36,231 nucleotides of DNA from Bacteroidales bacterium (GTDB taxonomy: Bacteria > Bacteroidota > Bacteroidia > Bacteroidales > F082): contig JAKSNA010000028.1 in assembly GCA_024400295.1 (NCBI GenBank), positions 1-36,231 on the forward strand, read 5' to 3'. Every line of letters starts with the position of its first letter. Positions within the stretch are counted from its first letter, which is position 1. Shown here piece by piece: positions 17,151 through 25,554 of the stretch. A program made the position numbers and the translations under genes. Below the pieces are notes generated by a model, which did no database searches, had not been told where the DNA came from, and was given only the letters and a program-made list of their open reading frames with translations.

Positions 17151-20114
17151 ATGGCACAATTTAAAACAAGAGCACGAGCGTTAGACCTTTTAGGCCGTCA
17201 GCAAATTGCGGGGATTCCAACAGCAATAAACGAGCTAATTAAAAACGCATACGATGCGTATGCCGACCATTTTGATGCAAGTTTAATTCGCAATAAGAAT
17301 ATGCTTGTGTTGAGAGATGATGGTATGGGGATGACTCGTGATGAATTTGAAAATAGATGGCTTGTTCTTGGAACAGAAAGTAAGTTCGTGAGTTCTTCAC
17401 AACCGCCAAGAGACCCGTCAAAAGAATATCGTCCTGTTTCCGGCGAGAAAGGTATAGGTAGACTTGCCATTGCATCTATTGGCAAGCAGGTTTTAATTCT
17501 AACGAAATCAAAGTCAGAAGATAATGCAAAGATAATAGCAGCCCTAATAAACTGGGAAATCTTTGAAATTCCTGGTATCAATATGGAGGATGTTGTCATC
17601 CCTATTTGCGAATACGATGGTTTCCCTTCTTTAGCTGATATTGAAAAACTTAAAACTGAAGCCATTACTCCTCTTAAAGATTTGGCTAAACAAGGGAAAA
17701 TTTCCCAACAATCCTGTGATACGATATGTGGTACGTTGCAGGCTTTTTCGTTAGACGCTAAAACTCTATATAGACAAATCTCGGGACCTTTTAATCTTGA
17801 CAAAGAAGATTGTGGAACTCAATTTTATGTTTCTCCTGTTGATAACATTCTATACTCTGATTTACTAAAGGAAAGTGGGCAGAACGAACTTACAAAGATG
17901 GAAAAAATGTTGTTGGGGTTTCACAATACGATGATTCCTGAACATCAAAATCCAGCTGTTGATATTTCGTTCCGTGATTTCAGAAATGAGGATGGCTCTT
18001 TCACAAGTATTATTGATAAAGAAAGCTTTTTTACTCCTGAAGAATTTGAATTAGCAGACCATCATATCAAAGGTGAATTTGACAAATACGGCCAATTTAA
18101 AGGACAAATTACTATTTATGGAGACAAGACATACGATTATTCTTTATCGTGGCGAGAAAACAATTTCAGAGAATTGAGTTGTGGTCCGTTTTCCATAGAT
18201 ATTGCGTATATTCAGGGTGAAGAAAAAGCTTCTCGAATGTCAAATCGTGACTACATAAGAGTAAAAGATAAAACAAATCGAATGGGAGGTTTGTATATCT
18301 ATAGAAATAACATTCGGGTTCTTCCTTACGGAGATTCTGACTATGATTTTATAGATATTGAAAAGAACCGTTCAAAAAGATTTGGTTCCTTTTTTTCATA
18401 TCGAAGAATGCTGGGAACAATTGAAATACAGGGACTTGAAGAAAGTGAGCTCCGTGAAAAAGCTGGACGAGAGGGCTTTATTGAGAATTCAGCTTATCGA
18501 CAATTCCAATCTGTTTTGAAGAACTTTTTCTTTCAACTGCAGCAAGATATTTTTTCTGATCAGGCAGATAGTATCCAGTCTGAATTCTTCCAAGAGAAAA
18601 AGACCGAATTTGAACGAGCCCATAAGATTCTAGAGAATCAATCGAAAAAAGCCAAAGCCAAGAAAGACAAATTCCTTAAACAATTGGATGATTTCTTCAA
18701 CAAACTGGAAAATCATATTTTTGAACAGGAGTTGAATGACATAGTGAATCAATTGGCAGAAGAACTGAACGTCATACCTTACATTAAAGACCCAGATGCA
18801 GCCAGCCAAAAGATTGTGGACTTGGAAAACGAAACACGAAAAAAATTAGCTGATTATAAGAAAACCATCGCCGTTCCTTTTCCGAAAGGTTTTGTCATTT
18901 CTAAGGCTTCGCGTTCTGATTATGATGTATATTGCAAAAATTATCAGGATTTGTGTAATGGAGTGATTGCAAATACGGAAACACGTATTGACACTTTGAT
19001 AGCTGATTGTATCAAAAAACTCAATATTGAAATTAGCAAACGAAAACGACTGGTGCAGGCAGTTGATTTGATTTCAGAAGAAGCTCTTTCCTTAAATAAA
19101 AAGAAAAAAGAGGAAACTATTGATATTGTTAAGTCCGTATCTGAACATATCAAAGAGATAACCAACCAGCTTATGCTGGACCTTGACGGACAAATTAGAG
19201 GCGTGAAAGATCAAATGAACACTTTGGCAACGCAACAGGCTGATACATTTGACTTGGTAAAAGAACGTAAACGTTTAGGTGAAGAGATTGACTCTATTAG
19301 CAATCGAAACACAGAAGTCATGGACCGCATCATCAGGCAATTCACCAGTTTTTATGTTGAGAAAGAAGAAAACGGCGATATTGTCACCAATGACCAGATT
19401 GTGGACACTATGTCCGAGGAACTAGAAGACTTAAGAACTCGTTTACAATCTGATATAGAATTGAGTCAGTTGGGGTTGGCCGTCGGCATTATTCACCATG
19501 AATTTAATGGAACTATCAATTCTATCCGACATAGTATCCGTGATTTAAAAGCATGGTCTGATATGCACGAAGACCTTGATTCCATTTACAAGAATATTAA
19601 AATAAACTTTGAACATCTGGATAACTATATGAATCTGTTCACACCTTTGAACAGACGTTTGTATAGAAACAAAGAAGAAATTCCGCTACTTGATGTCAAC
19701 TCGTTCCTTCTTGATTTGTTCAAGTCTCGGCTTGAACGGCATAATGTCCAGCTCAAACATACTAAAGGTTTTGCACAAGGAAAACTTTTCGGATTTCGTT
19801 CCACATTTTACCCTGTGTTTGTAAACATAGTGGATAATGCCATCTATTGGTTGTCACACTCCGAAATTCCTGAAAAAATCATTCGTCTTCATGCAGATGA
19901 AGCGGGTAATGTTTTCATTTCTAATAATGGACCAGCCATAAAAGAGACGGATAAAAAAAGGATATTTGAATTACGGTATTCAAAGAAACCTAATGGACGA
20001 GGATTAGGGTTAAGTATCAGTAAAGAAGTGCTGAATGATGAAAACTACGACCTCAAACTTGATACTCCAAGAGAAGGAAGCACTGTTACATTTAGAATCT
20101 TTAAACTGCAATAA
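17151..20114 (+). CDS. Dual-module GHKL protein: MORC/MutL-like ATPase plus histidine-kinase-like C-terminus
   Basis: 987 residues. The N-terminal GHKL ATPase has an N-box (E28, N32, D35), DDGMGM at 56-61, a WLVLGTESK segment and GEKGIGR at 98-104, the MutL/MORC/Hsp90 style. Residues of about 480-780 are largely coiled coil (KKKKEETIDIVKSV and similar). At 779-786 GIIHHEFN resembles an H-box (H782 or H783), followed by a second GHKL module with N-box NIVDNA at 892-897 and GRGLGLSIS at 949-957; its G1 box is weak (SNNGPAI). It thus combines a conformational ATPase with a sensor-kinase-like core and no membrane segment. The receiver-like gene follows after 1 bp, so a cytosolic phosphorelay is likely. 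What it senses is unknown. Codons are AT-rich relative to the core genome. Confidence 0.85.
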   Translation: MAQFKTRARALDLLGRQQIAGIPTAINELIKNAYDAYADHFDASLIRNKNMLVLRDDGMGMTRDEFENRWLVLGTESKFVSSSQPPRDPSKEYRPVSGEKGIGRLAIASIGKQVLILTKSKSEDNAKIIAALINWEIFEIPGINMEDVVIPICEYDGFPSLADIEKLKTEAITPLKDLAKQGKISQQSCDTICGTLQAFSLDAKTLYRQISGPFNLDKEDCGTQFYVSPVDNILYSDLLKESGQNELTKMEKMLLGFHNTMIPEHQNPAVDISFRDFRNEDGSFTSIIDKESFFTPEEFELADHHIKGEFDKYGQFKGQITIYGDKTYDYSLSWRENNFRELSCGPFSIDIAYIQGEEKASRMSNRDYIRVKDKTNRMGGLYIYRNNIRVLPYGDSDYDFIDIEKNRSKRFGSFFSYRRMLGTIEIQGLEESELREKAGREGFIENSAYRQFQSVLKNFFFQLQQDIFSDQADSIQSEFFQEKKTEFERAHKILENQSKKAKAKKDKFLKQLDDFFNKLENHIFEQELNDIVNQLAEELNVIPYIKDPDAASQKIVDLENETRKKLADYKKTIAVPFPKGFVISKASRSDYDVYCKNYQDLCNGVIANTETRIDTLIADCIKKLNIEISKRKRLVQAVDLISEEALSLNKKKKEETIDIVKSVSEHIKEITNQLMLDLDGQIRGVKDQMNTLATQQADTFDLVKERKRLGEEIDSISNRNTEVMDRIIRQFTSFYVEKEENGDIVTNDQIVDTMSEELEDLRTRLQSDIELSQLGLAVGIIHHEFNGTINSIRHSIRDLKAWSDMHEDLDSIYKNIKINFEHLDNYMNLFTPLNRRLYRNKEEIPLLDVNSFLLDLFKSRLERHNVQLKHTKGFAQGKLFGFRSTFYPVFVNIVDNAIYWLSHSEIPEKIIRLHADEAGNVFISNNGPAIKETDKKRIFELRYSKKPNGRGLGLSISKEVLNDENYDLKLDTPREGSTVTFRIFKLQ

Positions 20115-20115
20115 T

Positions 20116-21708
20116 ATGGACGAGACTCAACATACTTTCACTGAAATATCGCAAGAAATAGCAGATGACTTTTTGAGTACAATTGTATTCATTGATGAAT
20201 GTGCATACAAACAAGCTCCAGAAAACGATAATGACCTTGACGCAAAAGCTGTAACGGATGCTTTTGCTAAAAAAGGGAAAATATGTTCAGTGTTTGCTCC
20301 TGAAAAGGCTTCTGATTTGGATAACATTTGTTCTATGCTATTTAAGGCAGATGCAATCGTACTAGATTGGAAGATGAATATTGTTGATGACAATGCTAAT
20401 CCCGACACCAATCCTGAAGCTGATGCGGACATAGATGATGAAAGTGGTAAATATACGATTCAGATTATTCAGAATTTTCTAAAAGATGCTGAAAAAGGAA
20501 AGGTGAAGCTTGTGGTTGTGTATACAAGTGAAATTGATTTGGAAAATAAAATACTTCAGCCGATTTATTCTAATATATCTTATTCTTACAAAAAAATCAA
20601 TGTGAGTAATTTTGAAATAAGAGTTGGTGATTTTAAGATTGTTATCCGATCAAAATACGAAGAAGGGAAATATAACTACATGGGAGAATCTATGAAGAAA
20701 TTTATGGTAAAATATGAAGAACTACCAGATTTGATCGTCAATGAATTTTCCTCTTTGACAACAGGTTTGCTACCGAATTTCGCACTTCAGTCAATAACTG
20801 AAATACGTAATAGTACCTCAAAGATTTTGGGTGTATTTTCAAAAGATTTGGATCCTGCGTTTCTTGGACATTGTAGTTTAACTTGTATAGACGATGGGGC
20901 AGAACTTCTATCAGAAGTTTTTGGCACAGCTATTACAGAATTGATAGATACTTCTTCTATTAATTTGAATGAATGGGTTAATCGTTGGATAGAGCAAATC
21001 TCATCCACAGGAAAGAAAATTAAATTAAAGGACGTAAAAAACAATCAGAGTGGTAAACCAACAGAAAATACAACGCGAATAGATGTTTCTAAAGACTTGT
21101 TAGCAAACATCATTGTTGGGAATTTTAAGAATATTAAAGACACCAGCAATAAGATATATTCAGACAAAAATGCTCCAAAACATGCTTCGGGTTTTTATTG
21201 TCTGAATGGTGAATCTGAAGATAAAACCAATCAGTTGTTTGCCCAACTGACTCAAAATAAGGATTTGTTTTCAATAAAACCAGTTGCTCCAGAATTAACT
21301 CAAGGAGCAATTTTAAAAGATGAGCAGGATTGTTACTGGTTATGTGTATCTCCTGCATGTGATTGTGCCAGAATAGGCGCAGAAGGTCGGTTCTTTTTAT
21401 TTGTACCTTTGTTAAAATCAGAAGAAAAGAAAAGTTCTCCGATAATAATTAGTGAAGATTGTGTTGTATATCCAAGTATGCACCCATTTGATATAAAAGT
21501 TTTCTTTTTTGAAAAAAAACATATTGTCCCTTTCTACACCTATCAACAAAAGTATTGTTTTCTTTCTGGACAACATATTTTTGAATGGGTTCTTACCTTA
21601 AAAAGGCTATACGCACAAAGAATAACGGAAAAACTATCCTCACAAATGTCAAGGGTAGGGCTGAATATTTCTGAATGGCTTCGAACAAAGGGAAATGATA
21701 AAGATTAA
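20116..21708 (+). CDS. Receiver-like protein partnered with the GHKL kinase
   Basis: 530 residues. The N-terminal 170 follow a receiver fold: an acidic pair D27-E28 after strand 1 (IVFIDE), a candidate phospho-acceptor D84 in DAIVLDWKM, a threonine in VVVYTSE (T137), and lysines near 159-160. The receiver is enlarged by an acidic insertion (residues 88-110). The remaining 360 residues are not recognised; they include a cysteine-rich LCVSPACDCARIG near residue 418. There is no DNA-binding output domain that I can see, so the effect is probably through protein contact. The ATG at 20116 is chosen over upstream frames that overlap the kinase gene. A 92-bp gap follows before methyltransferase 2. 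Confidence 0.75.
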   Translation: MDETQHTFTEISQEIADDFLSTIVFIDECAYKQAPENDNDLDAKAVTDAFAKKGKICSVFAPEKASDLDNICSMLFKADAIVLDWKMNIVDDNANPDTNPEADADIDDESGKYTIQIIQNFLKDAEKGKVKLVVVYTSEIDLENKILQPIYSNISYSYKKINVSNFEIRVGDFKIVIRSKYEEGKYNYMGESMKKFMVKYEELPDLIVNEFSSLTTGLLPNFALQSITEIRNSTSKILGVFSKDLDPAFLGHCSLTCIDDGAELLSEVFGTAITELIDTSSINLNEWVNRWIEQISSTGKKIKLKDVKNNQSGKPTENTTRIDVSKDLLANIIVGNFKNIKDTSNKIYSDKNAPKHASGFYCLNGESEDKTNQLFAQLTQNKDLFSIKPVAPELTQGAILKDEQDCYWLCVSPACDCARIGAEGRFFLFVPLLKSEEKKSSPIIISEDCVVYPSMHPFDIKVFFFEKKHIVPFYTYQQKYCFLSGQHIFEWVLTLKRLYAQRITEKLSSQMSRVGLNISEWLRTKGNDKD

Positions 21709-21800
21709 ATTTTATTGAAAAATTTGGAGGAGGATATACATTTATTTGTTCACAAGAAGTGGAGTATAGCCACAATGCAGTTGAAAGTAGTAATAAGATT

Positions 21801-22934
21801 ATGGCAGATAAAATAATAAATATTTTCTCATTCTTTTCTGGTGCTGGATTTCTCGATCTTGGATTTGAGTTAGAAGGACATTTTGATATTGTCTATGTCA
21901 ATGAATTCCATAAAGCCTTTGATGACATATACAAACATTCAAGGGAAAAGATGGGTTTGCCCTTTCCAAAATATGGACATCATGTTGAGGATATTACAAA
22001 ATTGCTGGGATCAAAGGCGATGAAGGAACTTTCAGCACAAGTTAAAAAATCAAAAAGTCAATCTTTAACAGGAATCATTGGAGGTCCCCCTTGTCCTGAT
22101 TTTTCTGTCGCAGGAAAGAATAAAGGCAAAGAAGGCGAAAACGGTAAATTGTCAGGAATCTATGCAAACGTGATATGTAAAACGCGACCGGATTTTTTCC
22201 TTTTTGAAAATGTAAAAGGATTATACAGGACTGCTAAACACAGAGCGTTTTTTGAACAATTAAAGGAGCAATTTAGAAACAACGGATATTCTCTAACAGA
22301 AAAACTCATAAATGCTATCGAATATGGAGCACCTCAAGAACGAGAGAGAATAATTCTTATCGGATTTCACAAAACCGCTATAAAAAAACTAAAACTAAAA
22401 ACGCAGCACAACGAGCTATTAGGTTTTAATTGGGACAAATACAAACAATACACGATAGAAGATATTAAAAGTCGTCCATGGCCAAAGATATCCCCTTGTC
22501 GTCTTGACACTCCTATTCCCATGCCTGAGGGTATTATACCAGAACTTACTGTACAATACTGGTGGGACAAAAATGATGTTGAGCACCATCCGAATGCTAA
22601 TATGTATTTTCAGCCTCGTGCAGGATTATTGAGGTTTGAAACAAAGGATGAAGGAGACGACATAAAGAAATGTTATAAGAGATTGCATCGTTGGAGATAT
22701 TCGCCAACAGCTGCGTATGGAAATAACGAAGTTCACATTCATCCTTATAAAGCAAGAAGAATTTCCGTGTCGGAAGCTTTGGCTATACAATCTTTGCCTA
22801 AAGAGTTTGAATTGCCAACGGATATTACTTTGTCTGATGCTTTTAAGACAATTGGTAATGGTGTGCCATTCTTAGCGGCCAATTGCATAGCCAAATCTTT
22901 GTATGATTTTATTAATTCAAACAGCAATGAATAA
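21801..22934 (+). CDS. C5-cytosine DNA methyltransferase 2 (LlaJI-type system)
   Basis: 377 residues with m5C motifs: I FFSGAGFLDLGF at 11-22, IV GGPPCPDFS with catalytic C98 (PCP instead of the usual PCQ), VI FENV ending at 138, VIII APQERERI, and X IGNGVPFLAA near the end. The recognition region is clearly different from that of methyltransferase 1, so the two probably modify different strands or sequences, as expected for an asymmetric site. The upstream GTG at 21759 is less likely than ATG 21801. The gene overlaps the McrB-like gene by 8 bp. Confidence 0.9.
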   Translation: MADKIINIFSFFSGAGFLDLGFELEGHFDIVYVNEFHKAFDDIYKHSREKMGLPFPKYGHHVEDITKLLGSKAMKELSAQVKKSKSQSLTGIIGGPPCPDFSVAGKNKGKEGENGKLSGIYANVICKTRPDFFLFENVKGLYRTAKHRAFFEQLKEQFRNNGYSLTEKLINAIEYGAPQERERIILIGFHKTAIKKLKLKTQHNELLGFNWDKYKQYTIEDIKSRPWPKISPCRLDTPIPMPEGIIPELTVQYWWDKNDVEHHPNANMYFQPRAGLLRFETKDEGDDIKKCYKRLHRWRYSPTAAYGNNEVHIHPYKARRISVSEALAIQSLPKEFELPTDITLSDAFKTIGNGVPFLAANCIAKSLYDFINSNSNE

Positions 22935-24714
22935 TATTACAGTTGAACATTTATTAGAACTTGTTTCTCAAATCATTCCTGGTAGTACATATGATTATGC
23001 GCGACCAGGGACGAATAAAGCCCGCCTAATCTCTGTTGATATTGTCTCTACTAAAATTCAGATAGCAAGAGTTTCAGGAGATGGTACTTTAACGCAAAGT
23101 TCGATTGCCTCAGACAGTTTAAACACTTTGGCATCCAGGATTGTTAAAGACACACCAATAAGCATTGATGAAGCTCTTTTAAATGGTGGAAATCAGCGAT
23201 CTGTTATTGAAGCATTGTTATTACGTACAGCAGAATTCTACAGTTGCAAAGTAGGTAGAAATAAAAATATAGTTTGGGTGCCCTCAAGACCACATAAAAT
23301 AGGAGAACATATAGAAATCAATTTGTCAGATCTGCATCCAGATAGCAGTTTCGATAGCATTTTAGATAATATCTCCGAACTCTTTGCCGCCTATCTCAAA
23401 AACGAAGGGAAATCAGAAGCGACAATTGACAGATATGTAAAGCAAGTTCCCAATAATAGTGAAGTACAGAATGTTGTACAATCTGTTACTGGCACAACTG
23501 TGTTGTTTGACGTAATGGATGTGGCTAAATTGCTTCAAATCAGTCAAAAAGTTGCAGCACAAGATTTTGACCAAAAAGGCGGCAATATGTATTCTGCTGG
23601 GATTAATGCTTATACACATTTTATCAGCAATTATCGTCTCTTTGTGAAACATTTAGCAAAAAGAAAAAAGAACACAATAGGACAAAATACAGATTCATCA
23701 AAATTTCCTCTTCAGCAAATCTTCTACGGCGCTCCCGGCACTGGGAAATCACACAAGGTAAAGGAAGTGACAGATACTCTACCCAAGAGCGATGTCTTCC
23801 GCACTACTTTTCACCCTGATTCTGATTATTCAACCTTTGTGGGCTGCTACAAGCCCAAGATGGTGAAAGCACCTATTAGAGATGGCAGTGGGCACGAAAT
23901 AACATCAGCTTGTGAAGATGAGAAGAAGCGTATTGCATACGAGTACGAACCGCAGGCATTCCTGAAAGCCTACGTCCGTGCCTATGAAACCAACGAGCCT
24001 GTTTTCCTCGTCATCGAAGAAATCAACCGTGGTAACTGCGCCCAGATTTTTGGCGATATTTTCCAATTGTTGGACAGAAACGAAAACGGCGAATCGGATT
24101 ACGCCATCAAACCAGAAACGGCAATTCAGGAATTTCTCAACGAAAAACTGAAAGATTGCAACATCGAGGATGAAGCCATCAAATCGGGTGAAGAGATGCG
24201 CCTGCCTGCAAACCTCCACATTTGGGCGACTATGAATACTTCCGACCAAAGCCTGTTTCCCATCGACTCTGCCTTCAAGCGAAGATGGGACTGGAAATAT
24301 ATGCCAATCAACACACAAAAAGAATCGTGGAGCATTAAGGTGAACGGGACTGAATACAGTTGGAGCAATTTCTTAGAAAAAATCAACGCAGAAATATATT
24401 CTGTAACCCACAGCGAAGACAAGAAACTTGGCTTTTATTTCTGCAAAGCAGAAAATGGTGTCATTTCTGCCGAACGTTTTGTGAGCAAAGTGCTGTTCTA
24501 TATTTGGAACGATGTGTTCAAAGATTACGGATTTGAAAAGGATATCTTCAACGACACCGAAGGCAAACTGAGTTTCGGCAAATTCTATCAAGAAAATGGA
24601 GAGATTCGGAAAGACAAGGTAGCGCTGTTCTTGAAGAATTTGGGTGTGGATGAACACACAAGCACATCCGAAAAGCCTGGCGATGCAGAAGAGGGAAATG
24701 CTGAAAACAATTAG
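22927..24714 (+). CDS. McrB-like AAA+ GTPase restriction subunit
   Basis: 595 residues. The C-terminal half is a McrB AAA+ motor: Walker A GAPGTGKS at 268-275, Walker B VIEEINRGN at 362-370 (EINRGN is the McrB hallmark), sensor TMNTSDQSLFPID starting at 435, and arginines R452-R453. The N-terminal 250 residues have no family that I recognise and probably contain DNA-recognition modules. By the McrBC and LlaJI precedents it would hydrolyse GTP, translocate DNA and drive the partner nuclease encoded at 25555-27792. The start ATG lies inside the end of methyltransferase 2. Base composition rises from about 35-40% to about 45% GC near the Walker A region. Confidence 0.88.
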   Translation: MNNITVEHLLELVSQIIPGSTYDYARPGTNKARLISVDIVSTKIQIARVSGDGTLTQSSIASDSLNTLASRIVKDTPISIDEALLNGGNQRSVIEALLLRTAEFYSCKVGRNKNIVWVPSRPHKIGEHIEINLSDLHPDSSFDSILDNISELFAAYLKNEGKSEATIDRYVKQVPNNSEVQNVVQSVTGTTVLFDVMDVAKLLQISQKVAAQDFDQKGGNMYSAGINAYTHFISNYRLFVKHLAKRKKNTIGQNTDSSKFPLQQIFYGAPGTGKSHKVKEVTDTLPKSDVFRTTFHPDSDYSTFVGCYKPKMVKAPIRDGSGHEITSACEDEKKRIAYEYEPQAFLKAYVRAYETNEPVFLVIEEINRGNCAQIFGDIFQLLDRNENGESDYAIKPETAIQEFLNEKLKDCNIEDEAIKSGEEMRLPANLHIWATMNTSDQSLFPIDSAFKRRWDWKYMPINTQKESWSIKVNGTEYSWSNFLEKINAEIYSVTHSEDKKLGFYFCKAENGVISAERFVSKVLFYIWNDVFKDYGFEKDIFNDTEGKLSFGKFYQENGEIRKDKVALFLKNLGVDEHTSTSEKPGDAEEGNAENN

Positions 24715-24717
24715 CGT

Positions 24718-25551
24718 ATGACGAAAAAACAGGAAATCCAACTTTTTGAAGAGAAAAAAGTCCGCACCGTATGGGACGACGAGCAAGAGAAATGGTATTT
24801 TTCCATAGTTGACATTGTGGAAATACTTACCGAAAGTGCAGATCCACAAGCTTATTGGCGCAAGCTCAAACAAAGGTTGAAGGCCGAAGGGAATGAAACC
24901 GTGACAAGTTGTCACGGTTTGAAAATGGTTGCCGCTGATGGCAAGATGCGCCTTACAGATGTCGCTGATCAAGAACAGCTTTTTCGCCTTATCCAGTCTA
25001 TTCCGTCTCCAAAAGCGGAACTGTTCAAAATCTGGATGGCGCAGGTGGCCTCACAACGTCTCGACCAGATGCAAGACCCGGAATTGAATATAAATCAAGC
25101 TATTGCCGATTATAAACGATTGGGGTATAGCGACAAATGGATAAACAATCGCATCAAAGGCATCGAGGTCCGCAAAGAGCTGACTGACGAATGGGAACGC
25201 GCCGGCGTGCAATCAGGGCAGCAGTTTGCTTCTCTGACCGACATTATCACTAAGGAATGGAGCGGTATGACCACTCGTCAATACAAACAGCACAAAGGTC
25301 TGAAAAAAGAGAGCCTTCGCGACAACATGAGCAATGTGGAACTGGCTTTGAATATGCTGGCCGAGGCATCAACGGCTGAGATATCAAAAGAAAAGAACCC
25401 CAAAGGTTTTGCGCAGAGTGCCAAGATTGCAAAGGAAGGTGGCAGCGTTGCAAAAGCCGCCCGTAAGCAGTTGGAGAGCAAGACAGGCAAGTCGGCCATT
25501 TCAGCATCGAAGGCAAGTGATTATCTTCTGCCACCAGACAAAGAATCATAA
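24718..25551 (+). CDS. Bro-N / DinD-like protein
   Basis: 277 residues. The N-terminal 110 are a Bro-N domain (KVRTVWDDEQEKWYFSIVDI, then VTSCHGLKM and DGKMRLTDVAD). The C-terminal part contains YKQHKGLKKESLRDNMSNVE, LALNMLAEA and a KAARKQLE stretch, closely like the tail of DinD (DNA-damage-inducible protein D). E. coli DinD inhibits RecA filament activity. Here it lies 3 bp after the McrB-like gene and 3 bp before the nuclease, inside the restriction operon. It might limit RecA-driven repair or act as a regulator; that is inference. Confidence 0.75.
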   Translation: MTKKQEIQLFEEKKVRTVWDDEQEKWYFSIVDIVEILTESADPQAYWRKLKQRLKAEGNETVTSCHGLKMVAADGKMRLTDVADQEQLFRLIQSIPSPKAELFKIWMAQVASQRLDQMQDPELNINQAIADYKRLGYSDKWINNRIKGIEVRKELTDEWERAGVQSGQQFASLTDIITKEWSGMTTRQYKQHKGLKKESLRDNMSNVELALNMLAEASTAEISKEKNPKGFAQSAKIAKEGGSVAKAARKQLESKTGKSAISASKASDYLLPPDKES

Positions 25552-25554
25552 ATC

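Noticed and set aside
21709..21800. Internal promoter before methyltransferase 2
   Set aside because: The 92-bp gap has TTTATTTG-like text but no proper TAnnTTTG with a spaced -33 element.
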